Source: Natronincola ferrireducens (GTDB lineage: Bacteria > Bacillota > Clostridia > Peptostreptococcales > Natronincolaceae). Taken from it: a stretch of 64,000 bases of DNA. Made by a program: the position numbers and the translations under genes. Shown here one piece after another: positions 9,078-17,892 of the stretch. The notes beneath the pieces are model-generated. The model did no database searches. It worked only from the letters and a program-made list of their open reading frames with translations, and was not told the origin of the DNA. Location: the NCBI RefSeq assembly GCF_900100845.1, contig NZ_FNFP01000001.1, positions 806,001 through 870,000 on the forward strand, read 5' to 3'. Position 1 is the first letter of the stretch. Each line of letters opens with the position of its first letter.

Positions 9078-10604
9078 ATGTCATTGCTAGTGATGCAAAA
9101 TATCGATAAGTCATTTTTTGGAAAGAGTGCTTTAAAGCAGGTATGCTTAGATGTTAAACATGGTGAGATACATGCATTGTTAGGTGAAAATGGTGCAGGA
9201 AAGACAACATTAATGAATATATTATACGGAATTTATACTAAAGACAATGGGGAAGTATTTTGGAAAGGGGAATCAATTCAGTTTGATTCCCCTAAAGATG
9301 CCATCGATAATAGGATTGGCATGGTACATCAACATTTTTCATTAGTTCCTACCTTAACTGTTTCTCAAAATATAACTTTAGGTTTAAAATCTAAGGGATA
9401 TCCATTTTCTAATAGAAAGAAACTAAATGAAGAAATAAAAGAAATTTCAAATAAATATGGTTTAGATATATGTCCAGATGCTTATGTTTCGTCTTTATCG
9501 GTAGGGGAACAACAGAGGGTTGAAATAATAAAATTACTTTATAGAAATGCTGAACTACTTATTTTAGATGAGCCTACTGCGGTGCTTACCCCACAAGAAA
9601 TAGAAAACCTCTATATAATACTGCGTAAGCTACGGGAAGATGGCCATTCTGTAATTATAATAACCCATAGGATACCCGATGTTATAAGTATAACAGATAA
9701 GATTACAGTATTAAGGGATGGAGAAAAGATTGCTACTGTAAATACAAAGGATGTAGATGAGAAGGAACTATCTCAGTATATGATTGGTAGACAATTAAAG
9801 GTTATGAAAAGAGATGAAATAGAAGTCAAGGAATGTGATGGTTTAGATTTAAATAATATTTCATTGAAAAAAGATGGTGTTATGAGTCTTGATTCTATTT
9901 CATTACATATAGCTCCAGGGCAGATAATTGGGGTAGCTGGGGTAGATGGTAATGGGCAAAAGGATCTTGCAGAGGTAATCATGGGGATTCAGACCCATAC
10001 AGGTGGCACCTTAAAATTATGTAATGAAGATATAAGTAATTTGAAGGTAAAAGACCGTAAAAAATTAGGGATGGGTTATATATCCGATGATAGGCATTGT
10101 GATGGATTGATTATGGATATGGATTTAACAGAAAATTTTTTATTGAGGGCGCATTCTGATAAAAAATTTATTAATAAAGGATTAATAAATGAAAAATTAG
10201 CTAAACAGGAAACCAAAAAAATTGTAGAAAAATATGGAATTAAGACCCAAAGCATTAGAACGCCTATTAGATATCTATCGGGAGGTAACCAACAAAAATT
10301 AATATTAGCAAGGGAACTCATGGGAAATCCAAAAGCTATAGTAGCTTTTCAACCTACAAGAGGCTTAGATATTGGTGCAGCAGAATTTATACACGAAAAG
10401 CTTTTTGAGTGCCGTAAAAATGGATGTTCTATCCTTTTGATTTCTGCTGATTTAGAAGAGATATTAGCTGTAAGTGATCTAATTGCTGTAATGTATAAAG
10501 GAAAATTTATGGGAATATTGAAAAATGAAGAAAATATAGATGTTTCTCGCATAGGTATGATGATGGCGGGTAGTCTAGATGAATATAGGAGAGAGCTGGC
10601 ATGA
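9078..10604 (+). CDS. Duplicated ABC transporter ATP-binding protein (nucleoside/sugar type)
   Basis: 508 aa with two ABC domains. The first has Walker A GENGAGKTT (about 36), signature LSVGEQQR and ILDEPTAVLTP. The second has a degenerate Walker A (GVDGNGQKDL), signature LSGGNQQK and FQPTRGLDIGA, as usual for the C-terminal half of RbsA/MglA/YufO-like ATPases. It energises the BMP-dependent importer. GGAGGG precedes the ATG, and its stop overlaps the next start (ATGA), showing translational coupling. Confidence 0.92.
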   Translation: MSLLVMQNIDKSFFGKSALKQVCLDVKHGEIHALLGENGAGKTTLMNILYGIYTKDNGEVFWKGESIQFDSPKDAIDNRIGMVHQHFSLVPTLTVSQNITLGLKSKGYPFSNRKKLNEEIKEISNKYGLDICPDAYVSSLSVGEQQRVEIIKLLYRNAELLILDEPTAVLTPQEIENLYIILRKLREDGHSVIIITHRIPDVISITDKITVLRDGEKIATVNTKDVDEKELSQYMIGRQLKVMKRDEIEVKECDGLDLNNISLKKDGVMSLDSISLHIAPGQIIGVAGVDGNGQKDLAEVIMGIQTHTGGTLKLCNEDISNLKVKDRKKLGMGYISDDRHCDGLIMDMDLTENFLLRAHSDKKFINKGLINEKLAKQETKKIVEKYGIKTQSIRTPIRYLSGGNQQKLILARELMGNPKAIVAFQPTRGLDIGAAEFIHEKLFECRKNGCSILLISADLEEILAVSDLIAVMYKGKFMGILKNEENIDVSRIGMMMAGSLDEYRRELA

Positions 10605-11632
10605 AGACATTAAACAAATATTTATCATTTTTAGGTATTGCGCTGATCATATTCATGATAGCTATTTTGCTAATAGCCTTTAATGGAAGTAATGTATTTA
10701 AAGCCCTTTCTGGATTTTTTATAGGGATATTTGGCTCAAAATATTCAATAGCAGAGGTATTTGTTAAAGCTATACCCCTTACATTGACAGGTTTAGGTGT
10801 GGCGGTAGGTTTTCGTAGTGGATTTATTAATCTTGGAGCTGAAGGACAACTGTATATGGGAGCTATATTTGCTACATATTTTGCTTTACTATTTCCAAAT
10901 CTACCAAAGATTGTGATGATACCTTTGTTAATAATTGTCGGCTTTATAGGGGGAGGAATATGGGCATTAATACCAGGGATTTTGAAGGCTAAATTTAAAA
11001 TTTCAGAAATAATAGTAAGTATTATGTTTAATTATATTGCAATAAATATAGTTGGGATAATGGTAAGGACAATATTAAAAGATCCAGATTATCCTTATCC
11101 AATGTCACCAAGAATACCTGAAGGTGCGATGTTATCAACCTTGATACAATCTACCAGACTACATTCCGGTATAATAATAGCATTGATTGCAACTATATTG
11201 ATCTATATACTGATATGGAAAACACCGACAGGTTATGAAATGAGGGCTTGTGGTATCAATCCTCGGGCTAGTATGTGTTCAGGTATATCCATCTATCGTA
11301 ATATAGTTTTATCAGCGTTAATTAGTGGTGGACTTGCAGGACTGGCGGGTATGTCTGAAATTGCAGGGTTACAACATAAGCTTATTGAGGGTTTATCTCC
11401 AAATTATGGTTATACAGCTATAATTGTGGCATTGATTGGAAGAAATCATCCGTTAGGAGTAGCTGTGGCTGCAATAGGTATATCTGCATTACAGGTTGGA
11501 TCATTAGCGATGCAACGTTCAGCGGGTATTCCCAATTCAATTTCATCTATTATAATGGGTGCAGTAGTTATTTTAATATTAGCTCGTAAAACAATATTTA
11601 AGAAATTAGTCACAGAAGAAGGGATGGTATAG
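10601..11632 (+). CDS. ABC transporter permease, nucleoside type (first)
   Basis: 343 aa, BPD_transp_2 family, with about nine membrane segments and the family motif FRSGFINLGAEGQLYMGA near residues 69-86. It forms the membrane pore with the next gene. The start overlaps the ATPase stop by 4 bp. Confidence 0.9.
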   Translation: MKTLNKYLSFLGIALIIFMIAILLIAFNGSNVFKALSGFFIGIFGSKYSIAEVFVKAIPLTLTGLGVAVGFRSGFINLGAEGQLYMGAIFATYFALLFPNLPKIVMIPLLIIVGFIGGGIWALIPGILKAKFKISEIIVSIMFNYIAINIVGIMVRTILKDPDYPYPMSPRIPEGAMLSTLIQSTRLHSGIIIALIATILIYILIWKTPTGYEMRACGINPRASMCSGISIYRNIVLSALISGGLAGLAGMSEIAGLQHKLIEGLSPNYGYTAIIVALIGRNHPLGVAVAAIGISALQVGSLAMQRSAGIPNSISSIIMGAVVILILARKTIFKKLVTEEGMV

Positions 11633-11635
11633 ATT

Positions 11636-12568
11636 ATGGAATTTATAACCATGGCTGCAGCCTATCTTGCAGCAGCAATTAAGATGGCTATACCTATTAC
11701 TTTAGCTGGGCTTGGAGAATCGATTTCTGAAAAATCCGGGGTACTTAATATTGGAATTGAAGGAATTATGCTTGGAGGCGCTTTCGGCAGTTTTATTATA
11801 GCTTACTTTACAGACAATCTATTTTTAGGGGTTTTAGCAGGGATACTTAGTGGAATTATCGTTAGTTTAATTCATGCTGTTATAAGTATTAAGTGTAAAG
11901 CTGATCAGACGATTGTAGGTCTTGCGTTAAACTTCCTGGTACTTGGATTATCTAGTTTTATGTTCTTGATGGTTTTTGGACAAACAACGGATCTTCCTTC
12001 AATTGCTGTATTTAAAGTAATACGGATACCAATATTATCAAAAATTCCAGTAATAGGAGAGATTTTATTTATTCAAGATGCATTTGTGTATTTTACTATT
12101 TTCATGGTAATAATTCTATCCATTATATTTTATAAAACAGAGTGGGGAATAAATCTACATGCTGTAGGGGAAAATCCTAGAGCTGCAGATACAGCAGGTC
12201 TAAATGTTAATAAAATTCGTTATATAAGTTGTTTGTTTAATGGTGCTTTAGGGGGACTTGCTGGAACCTATATGACATTGGTACAATTTGGTTTTTTTAT
12301 AGAAAATATAACAGCTGGCAGAGGATATATTGCATTGGCAGCAGTTACATTAGGGAGAAGAAATCCTGTTGGTGTATTTGCAGCATCATTAGTAATTGGA
12401 TTTGCTGAAGCATTACAATATGGATTACAAACAATGGGTATTCCTGTTCCTTCCCAATTATTTACGATGTTTCCCTATGTAATTGCAGTGTTAGTTCTTT
12501 TATTTTCCATCGGCAAAACAAAAAATCCTACTGCTTTAGGAACACCCTATATTAGAAGCGAAAGATAG
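11636..12568 (+). CDS. ABC transporter permease, nucleoside type (second)
   Basis: 310 aa, BPD_transp_2 family, with eight to nine membrane segments and SEKSGVLNIGIEGIMLGGA near residue 30. It starts 3 bp after the first permease, completing the BMP-ATPase-permease-permease importer found for purine nucleosides in Gram-positive bacteria. Confidence 0.9.
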   Translation: MEFITMAAAYLAAAIKMAIPITLAGLGESISEKSGVLNIGIEGIMLGGAFGSFIIAYFTDNLFLGVLAGILSGIIVSLIHAVISIKCKADQTIVGLALNFLVLGLSSFMFLMVFGQTTDLPSIAVFKVIRIPILSKIPVIGEILFIQDAFVYFTIFMVIILSIIFYKTEWGINLHAVGENPRAADTAGLNVNKIRYISCLFNGALGGLAGTYMTLVQFGFFIENITAGRGYIALAAVTLGRRNPVGVFAASLVIGFAEALQYGLQTMGIPVPSQLFTMFPYVIAVLVLLFSIGKTKNPTALGTPYIRSER

Positions 12569-12644
12569 TATTGAAGTATTTGAATTTTTAGTAGTAATAG
12601 GATAAACTTATGATGAAATAATAAATGAATGTAAGGGTGAAAAA

Positions 12645-13406
12645 ATGGAGAGATATTTAACGATAGGAGAATTAAGTAAATTATTTAAAATTAATGTACA
12701 GACACTTCATTATTATGATTCTATAGGTTTATTAGTGCCTAACGAGAGGGATTCAGAGACTGGATATCGGAAATATGCTTTTGACCAAATATATAAGCTG
12801 GCTACTATTAGATATTTACGGAGAAATGGTTATTCGTTAAATAAGATTGAATCCTATATGGAATATAGGAATATAGAATATACCTTAGAAAGTCTTAAGA
12901 AACAATCTTTGTTTTTAAGAAAAAAATGGGAAGAATTAATTAATATTGATACAGCAATTCAACGTAAGATAAGATTTATAGAGCTAAAACAAGAAGATAT
13001 AAAGATTAACCATGTATTTACTAAGGAATATCCCGATAGATATTATCTATCTATTGGAGATGAGGATACAGTTTATTTAAGTGACTCATTTTACTTTTAT
13101 CCTACAATAGTCTTTTATGAAAATAATTGTAAGCACTTTGGTGCATATATGTTTTGTGAGGATATAGAAGAAGAAAATGAGGTGTTAAAGCATTTTTCTA
13201 ACCTATTAAAGATACCGGCAGGCAAATATTTATGCGGTTATCATTTAGGTCCTTATGAAAACATCACTGAAACTATTGAAACAATGAGATTACACTCAAA
13301 TGATTTAGCTTTAGGAGACAGAGTAATTGCCATCAATATAATAGATCAGTTTGTAGAATCAGATATGGATAAATACATTACTGAATTGCAAATACCTATT
13401 GTATAA
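12645..13406 (+). CDS. MerR-family transcriptional regulator
   Basis: A 253-aa regulator with the MerR winged helix at 1-70 (YLTIGELSKLFKINVQTLHYY, given here as the family's N-terminal helix-turn-helix and wing), a coiled-coil linker near 75-105 and a C-terminal effector-binding-like domain. It lies 76 bp after the last permease, co-oriented, and is probably part of the operon. It is the best candidate to act at the 19-bp-spacer promoter at 6523. The two MerR proteins in this region are diverged, so each may serve one of the two promoters. Confidence 0.85.
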   Translation: MERYLTIGELSKLFKINVQTLHYYDSIGLLVPNERDSETGYRKYAFDQIYKLATIRYLRRNGYSLNKIESYMEYRNIEYTLESLKKQSLFLRKKWEELINIDTAIQRKIRFIELKQEDIKINHVFTKEYPDRYYLSIGDEDTVYLSDSFYFYPTIVFYENNCKHFGAYMFCEDIEEENEVLKHFSNLLKIPAGKYLCGYHLGPYENITETIETMRLHSNDLALGDRVIAINIIDQFVESDMDKYITELQIPIV

Positions 13407-13483
13407 TAAAATGTTTTAAATGAAGCTTAGTGGGACTAGCTGGTGGTAAGCTAGTGGATTAAAATTGTCCCTTTGAAAAAGCA

Positions 13484-13529
13484 CCCTATAGAGTAGACGA
13501 TTGTATGGTCTATTTTATAGGGATTTTTT
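13484..13529 (+). terminator. Terminator closing the purine-type block
   Basis: A 15-bp stem (13484-13498 with 13508-13522, two G-T pairs) followed by ATTTTTTAA. It separates the operon from the recombinase. Confidence 0.85.
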
Positions 13530-13586
13530 AATACAGATAAAACTCCAAATCAATTGTAATTATATGTAAAAAATAGAGGGTTATTG

Positions 13587-14738
13587 ATGGTCTATATAGA
13601 AATAAGAAAGAGGTTTAATGTTTTTGATGAAACTCTTGGAAAAGAGGTGATAAGAGTGATAAATGTAGATAAAATCAGTGATGCAGAATTGAAGGTTACC
13701 TTTCAATATAATAGTAAACTAGTAGAAAAAATTAGACAAGTTGAAGGAAGAAGATGGGAAGCAATACAAAAGTGCTGGATCATTCCTAATAATGTTAAAA
13801 GTATAAATAGCTTAACAAAGGTTTTTATAAAAGAAGATATAAATTGGGATGGATCCTTAAACTCTTTTATAACAAAAAATAGTGAAGGCAATTTACATAA
13901 TAGCAATCCAAAACTAGAAGAATTAGAAAAATGCTTGATACTTAAAGGATATAGTCCTAAGACTAAAAAGGCATATATTGGACATGTAAGAAGATTTCTT
14001 GAGATTATTAATAAAAAGCCTGAAGTATTGACAAAAGAGGATGTTGAAAAATATATTTGTTATTTGCTTAAGGAACAAAAAACTTCCCATGCCTTTGCAA
14101 ATCAAGCATTAAGTGCAATTAAATTTTATTATCAACATTCATTAAAAAAAGACAAAGTATTATATGATCTACCTAGACCTAAGAAAGAAAAGAAGTTGCC
14201 AAATATTTTAAGTCAAAGAGAAGTATTATCTATACTAGATTCTGTTAATAACATCAAACATAAATCCATACTATTCTTAATTTATTCAGCAGGACTCCGA
14301 GTTGGTGAAGTAGTAAGACTAAAGGTAGATGATATAGATAGTGATAGAATGCTAATACATGTAAGACAAGGGAAAGGCAGAAGAGATAGGTATACTATAC
14401 TTTCTGAAGTTGCTCTAGGTATGCTAAGAAAATATGCAATGGTAGAAAAGCCTAAGGGATGGTTGTTTCCAGGAGGAAAAGATAATTGTTTCCTCACCGA
14501 AAGATCAGTTCAAAAGATATTTGCAACTGCATGTAAGAAATCCAGTATAAAAAAAGATGTTTCAGTACATAGCTTAAGACACTCTTTTGCAACCCATTTA
14601 TTAGAAAGTGGAACTGATCTTAGATATATTCAGGAATTATTAGGGCATTCAAGCTCTAAAACTACAGAGATATACACACATGTAACTGAAGCAAATCTTA
14701 GCAAAATAAAAAGCCCTTTAGATAGATTAATGAAATAG
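13587..14738 (+). CDS. Tyrosine recombinase at the head of the cassette array
   Basis: 383 aa from ATG 13587 after AGAGGG (a TTG one codon earlier is less likely). Residues 1-90 form an extra N-terminal domain with GRRWEAIQKCWIIP, similar to HARP-like modules on some integrases. About 108-190 is a core-binding SAM-like domain. The catalytic domain shows Arg in SAGLRVGEVVRL, HSLRHSFATHLLESG, LLGHSSSKTTEIYTHV (His/Trp position and Tyr nucleophile). The tail SPLDRL recalls IntI proteins, but I see no extra helix between the second and third catalytic patches that marks true IntI. A recombination-like site begins 2 bp after its stop and it reads in the same direction as the cassettes. Confidence 0.85.
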   Translation: MVYIEIRKRFNVFDETLGKEVIRVINVDKISDAELKVTFQYNSKLVEKIRQVEGRRWEAIQKCWIIPNNVKSINSLTKVFIKEDINWDGSLNSFITKNSEGNLHNSNPKLEELEKCLILKGYSPKTKKAYIGHVRRFLEIINKKPEVLTKEDVEKYICYLLKEQKTSHAFANQALSAIKFYYQHSLKKDKVLYDLPRPKKEKKLPNILSQREVLSILDSVNNIKHKSILFLIYSAGLRVGEVVRLKVDDIDSDRMLIHVRQGKGRRDRYTILSEVALGMLRKYAMVEKPKGWLFPGGKDNCFLTERSVQKIFATACKKSSIKKDVSVHSLRHSFATHLLESGTDLRYIQELLGHSSSKTTEIYTHVTEANLSKIKSPLDRLMK

Positions 14739-14739
14739 A

Positions 14740-14837
14740 GTTACAACCATAAGCAGACTTTCACGAAACATGGTTCGCAAACCCATCTATTTTGGCATAT
14801 AAAAACGAACTTGTATTCGTGGATGTAAGAGTTAGAA
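14740..14837 (+). repeat. Recombination-like site, family C (possible attI)
   Basis: This site abuts the recombinase stop. CACGAA (near 14762) pairs with TTCGTG (near 14817); inner hairpins CGAA...TTCG and ACGAA...TTCGT fill the centre; the 3' end is GTTAGAAG. It is about 75% alike to 52931-53020, which opens the second array. Its place next to the recombinase makes it an attI candidate. Confidence 0.6.
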
Positions 14838-14915
14838 GACACGGCAATTTCGGGGTAACTCTCTGAGGGTCTGTTGATGAAAAAAAGATATTGCATAACA
14901 GTAGAAAAGTGTGAC
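14831..14915 (+). repeat. Post-site leader ii (copy 1)
   Basis: After the GTTAG core it reads AAGACA, then a CGGGG block, GGTCTGTTGATGA, GATATTG and ATAACAGTAGAAAA. The same order of elements follows the family B site at 20983. It lies just before the first cassette gene and may carry its promoter. Confidence 0.6.
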
Positions 14916-14931
14916 TTAAGGAGGAAGTGTT

Positions 14932-15285
14932 ATGATGAAAAATAGAAAACATGCAATAGTGATTATTATTATATTGGTTATATTATCATCTTTATTATAT
15001 TGGTATCCTGTTCAAAAGTATCTTGCAGAAAAGAGTCTAAAAGAATATATGTCTGTTCAGGGCACTACTAATGCAATTATAGATTCTAAACGAATATATA
15101 AAGATTATACAATAGGAGGATATGTTATAGATATAATATATCAAGATGACCCAGACTATAGATATAATTATACATATATACCTTTGAAAGGACTGAAAAG
15201 TAAGATGGTGTGTATAATTTTTGATAAAGAGAATGTATCTGCTGATATAAATAATAAAGAAGTTAAATATCCATCTATTGATTAA
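14932..15285 (+). CDS. Cassette gene: small secreted or membrane-anchored protein, unknown
   Basis: 117 aa, no family recognised. One N-terminal hydrophobic helix (residues 9-24, VIIIILVILSSLLYW) precedes a polar, Tyr- and Asp-rich domain that should lie outside the membrane. AAGGAGG is 7 nt before the ATG, so it can be translated on its own. It is the first gene of the array and lies between family C and family A sites. Confidence 0.65.
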   Translation: MMKNRKHAIVIIIILVILSSLLYWYPVQKYLAEKSLKEYMSVQGTTNAIIDSKRIYKDYTIGGYVIDIIYQDDPDYRYNYTYIPLKGLKSKMVCIIFDKENVSADINNKEVKYPSID

Positions 15286-15350
15286 TAAAAATTGCTGAAC
15301 ATCATTTATTTTATGCGAAGAATCGTTGGAGAAAAGACATTGCCGCATCT

Positions 15351-15496
15351 TCTAACAATGTATTTGCACAAGGGTGCACTAGGGCACAATCTTAGGGCGA
15401 TGTGCACCACATCCCTTCACCGGGAACAGAGTTCCGCCAAGGGGGTCTATCTTTGGGGTCCGGTTCAGGGACGTCGCAAATACTGGAACGTTATAG
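15351..15496 (+). repeat. attC-like site, family A (1)
   Basis: Outer arms TCTAAC (15351) and GTTATA (15490) and inner arms GTATTTGC and GCAAATAC pair, with unpaired spacers, as in attC. The roughly 105-nt centre is GC-rich and holds GTGCAC...GTGCAC and the shared block CCCTTCACCGGGAAC. An open frame through the site is not a gene. Confidence 0.8.
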
Positions 15497-15600
15497 GTAA
15501 TGATGATATCGGGGTTGTTTTTTAGGGTCTTGTTTAATAAAAAAGAAGTGTTTGAAGATGAATAATAGATTATACAAATTATATATTACATATGTGATGC
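15490..15600 (+). repeat. Post-site leader i (copy 1)
   Basis: Begins GTTATAGG at the core, then AATGATGATATCGGGG, a T-run, GGGTCTTGTTTAATAAAA and ATAATAGATTATACAAAT. Copies follow the sites at 17001, 17893 and 53716. Confidence 0.75.
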
Positions 15601-15646
15601 AAAGTAGGTAAGTTTTGGTAAGATCTTATTTATGGAGGAAAACTTA

Positions 15647-16174
15647 ATGGGTGAAAAACTGAAAGGTGTATATGTAAAGTATCGTATAGGAGTTAATCTT
15701 GGACTAATATGGCTAGTTCTTATTATTGCTGTAGTTGGTCATTCATCGTACACTACCCATAAGGTTGAAATAGTGAATGATGGTATTATGTACCAAGCAG
15801 GAAACAACCAAATATCAATCCCAGTTGGTATAGAAATACAGGGCAAGTATTTTACAACATTTGGAGGAAAACCTAAGAGATTTGAGGGGCAGATAATAGT
15901 TGACGATGATGTCTTTCCATACACAATACATTTTCATAGCAATATGGGTGTATTACTAACTACATATGGTAGCACTTATGGAGATTTACATGTTAGTGAC
16001 GAATTTGATAGCTTTACTATTACAATCTCGAAACTCAGAGAAGATGCTAGGAGTAAAGGATGGAGTAGTAGTGATGGGTGGATAATATCGGCACCAGCAG
16101 TTAATAGAAAGGAAGCTGTAACTCTCTCTAATAAATTATTATCAAAATACTATAGAAACATTGAAATAGAATAG
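15647..16174 (+). CDS. Cassette gene: membrane-anchored protein, unknown
   Basis: 175 aa, no family recognised. A single membrane segment at about 17-34 (IGVNLGLIWLVLIIAVVG) is followed by an extracytoplasmic domain rich in beta-prone residues. An ATG at 15632 overlaps the ribosome binding site GGAGG, so the start is 15647. The upstream stretch TTTATGGAGGAAAA is shared with the cassette gene at 18654, showing that leader identity reaches up to the start codon. Confidence 0.65.
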   Translation: MGEKLKGVYVKYRIGVNLGLIWLVLIIAVVGHSSYTTHKVEIVNDGIMYQAGNNQISIPVGIEIQGKYFTTFGGKPKRFEGQIIVDDDVFPYTIHFHSNMGVLLTTYGSTYGDLHVSDEFDSFTITISKLREDARSKGWSSSDGWIISAPAVNRKEAVTLSNKLLSKYYRNIEIE

Positions 16175-16285
16175 AAAAGAACTTTTATCGCTCATATCAA
16201 CAGAGAGAAGTTGATTAAAAAAATTATCCATATCACATTATCTATTGTATGAGAAGGATTATAGAGGTAAAAAGCGTTATCACTA

Positions 16286-16437
16286 CCTATAACAATACAT
16301 TTGCATAAAGGTGCTAGAAGTACGTATCAAAGGAAAAGTCAGAGCACCCCATCCCTTCACCGGGAACAAAGCTCCACCAAGGGGCAAGGTCAAGTGGGTC
16401 CGGTTCAGGGACGTTGCAAATGCGAGACCGTTATAGG
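16286..16437 (+). repeat. attC-like site, family A (2)
   Basis: CCTATAAC (16286-16293) is the exact inverse of GTTATAGG (16430-16437). Inner arms CATTTGCA and TGCAAATG also pair exactly. The centre shares CATCCCTTCACCGGGAAC and GGTCCGGTTCAGGGACG with the other family A sites. About 45 bp before it is also shared with the site at 54535. Confidence 0.85.
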
Positions 16438-16485
16438 CCATCCCTGCCGAAAGGTAGTGACAGGAAGTAATAGGAAAATGATCAA
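16430..16485 (+). repeat. Post-site leader iii (copy 1)
   Basis: GTTATAG, CCATCCCTGCCGAAAGG, then GACAGGAAG. A similar block follows the family A site at 54680. Confidence 0.55.
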
Positions 16486-16551
16486 GAGGGTCATATCAGA
16501 TGAAAAATGTACAACACAGAGTTCTATTATCTTATTATAGAGGTGATGATA

Positions 16552-16902
16552 TTGCAAATAACACTTGTATTACTAAATTTCCTAGCCTTGGTAGTAGTTG
16601 TAACAATATTTAAATCAAATAAAAAACGAAAAATTTTGATATTAGCAGTAATAGCATTGGTAGTTTTTTCTCACCAGTTTGTTTTAGTGCAAAAAACGAC
16701 TGCACGACTAACTGCAACAGCTTATGTAACTGCCAACTATTATCATAAAGGCTTGAAATTTGAACAGTTAGAGTGGTTAGGTCCATATGGAGCATATGGT
16801 GTTCGCTTCAAAGATGAAAACGGAGATATTATGGGAGTTCAGGTTATTTCAAAGAAAGTGCCTATCGTTGTAATTTATGATTCTCTTGACCAAGGCCCAT
16901 AA
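16552..16902 (+). CDS. Cassette gene: small membrane protein, unknown
   Basis: 116 aa if translation begins at TTG 16552, 6 nt after GAGGTG; ATG 16546 is possible but overlaps that site. Two N-terminal hydrophobic helices (about 3-20 and 27-45) precede an 70-residue soluble part with GPYGAYGVRFKDENGD. No family recognised. It lies between a family A and a family B site, co-oriented with the recombinase. Confidence 0.6.
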   Translation: MQITLVLLNFLALVVVVTIFKSNKKRKILILAVIALVVFSHQFVLVQKTTARLTATAYVTANYYHKGLKFEQLEWLGPYGAYGVRFKDENGDIMGVQVISKKVPIVVIYDSLDQGP

Positions 16903-17000
16903 AGTTGATGTTAGGTATGATACTGCACTTTCTCTTTTCTATACGTCATAAAGAGCAATAAATAAGTAGAAGTAGAAATTATTCAGTTAACGGGACAGCA

Positions 17001-17080
17001 TATAACAGAGGCTTAGCGAACGTCGGCAAGTGGGTTTTCTAGGGAAAGTCCGACATCGCTAAGCCCCAGGACGTTATAGG
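17001..17080 (+). repeat. attC-like site, family B (1)
   Basis: An 80-bp site very close to textbook attC layout. Outer arms are TATAAC and GTTATA. Inner arms GGCTTAGCGA...CGTCGG and CCGACA...TCGCTAAGCC pair with one extrahelical base. The loop is 19 nt. The 3' arm AAGCCCC plus the next leader's GGGGCTG and T-run can form a terminator. Confidence 0.9.
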
Positions 17081-17185
17081 AAATGATGATATCGGGGCTG
17101 TTTTTTGGGGGGGTCTTGTTTAATAAAAAAGAAGTGTTTTCAAGATAGACAATAGATTATACAAATTATTTATGACGTATATGCA
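17073..17185 (+). repeat. Post-site leader i (copy 2)
   Basis: Same order of blocks as 15490-15600: GTTATAGGAAATGATGATAT, CGGGGCTG, T-run, GGTCTTGTTTAATAAAAAAG, then AATAGATTATACAAATTA. Confidence 0.75.
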
Positions 17186-17233
17186 GAACAATGTAAAGTA
17201 ATGAATGTGTATATTTTTCAGGAGGGTAATAGG

Positions 17234-17377
17234 ATGGATAGAAAAATAAAATGGTTAATTGTTGTAACAATTGGCTCTATTTTTGCTTTAGGTTTGATTT
17301 TCATATTAAAAGAAAGACATCTAGATCGGGGCAGGACGTTGGGGATTAATGGTTTGCCTGATACTACTGAACATTAG
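17234..17377 (+). CDS. Cassette gene: 47-aa single-pass membrane peptide
   Basis: A short frame with a strong AGGAGGG 7 nt before its ATG. Residues 6-25 are a hydrophobic helix (WLIVVTIGSIFALGLIFIL). The tail and the next 60 bp resemble the sequence at 23765-23830, so the gene may be the start of a longer protein cut short by rearrangement. Function unknown. Confidence 0.5.
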   Translation: MDRKIKWLIVVTIGSIFALGLIFILKERHLDRGRTLGINGLPDTTEH

Positions 17378-17500
17378 ATGGAAAATATGAAATAAGCTCA
17401 ATAATGCAAGAAATAAAAAAGCAAATAGCAAATGATAAAAAGTCTAAATACTATTACTGCATAGGGAATAGCAAAACTAATTTATGAGGACGGTGATATA

Positions 17501-17815
17501 GTGAAGTTTGTATTATTTACACTATTGATACTGAGTACTTTTCTACCAGTTTTGATTTTTTATATACTTGATAGAGTGTTTAATTTAAAAATAGGATTGG
17601 TAAGGTTATTTAAGACAACTAAAATTTACAAGACTACAATATTGCTTATTTCACTGTCAGGCTATTTATTGTCTTTAGTGGTTCTTTATCTTGTTGAGAA
17701 GACACATCTATTTTTTATGGGGTTTTCAATAATTTTTTTGTATCATTACCTAATTCATATTCCAGATACAGCTTTGAATTTAAATAAAACCGATAAAAAG
17801 ACAAATGATAAATAA
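17501..17815 (+). CDS. Cassette gene: three-helix membrane protein, unknown
   Basis: 104 aa beginning at GTG after GAGGACGGTGA. Three hydrophobic helices lie at about 1-22, 45-67 and 73-90, and the tail is Lys-rich. No family recognised. It follows the 47-aa peptide in the same cassette; the 123 bp between holds an in-frame remnant with MQEIKKQIANDKK that starts no obvious gene. Confidence 0.6.
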   Translation: MKFVLFTLLILSTFLPVLIFYILDRVFNLKIGLVRLFKTTKIYKTTILLISLSGYLLSLVVLYLVEKTHLFFMGFSIIFLYHYLIHIPDTALNLNKTDKKTNDK

Positions 17816-17892
17816 TTCGTGTTTTCTATTCTATATGTCATAAAAAACAATGGTTTAGTGAGGGTATAAAATTTAGAATCGACGGGACAGCA

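Noticed and set aside
15292-15525. Open frame of 77 codons with SLHREQSSAKG and GPVQGR
   Set aside because: It reads through a family A recombination site; the similar frame at 16301-16540 shows the same residues because the sites are alike, not because they code.
16301-16540. Open frame of 79 codons over the second family A site
   Set aside because: Same reason; no ribosome binding site and entirely within the site and leader.
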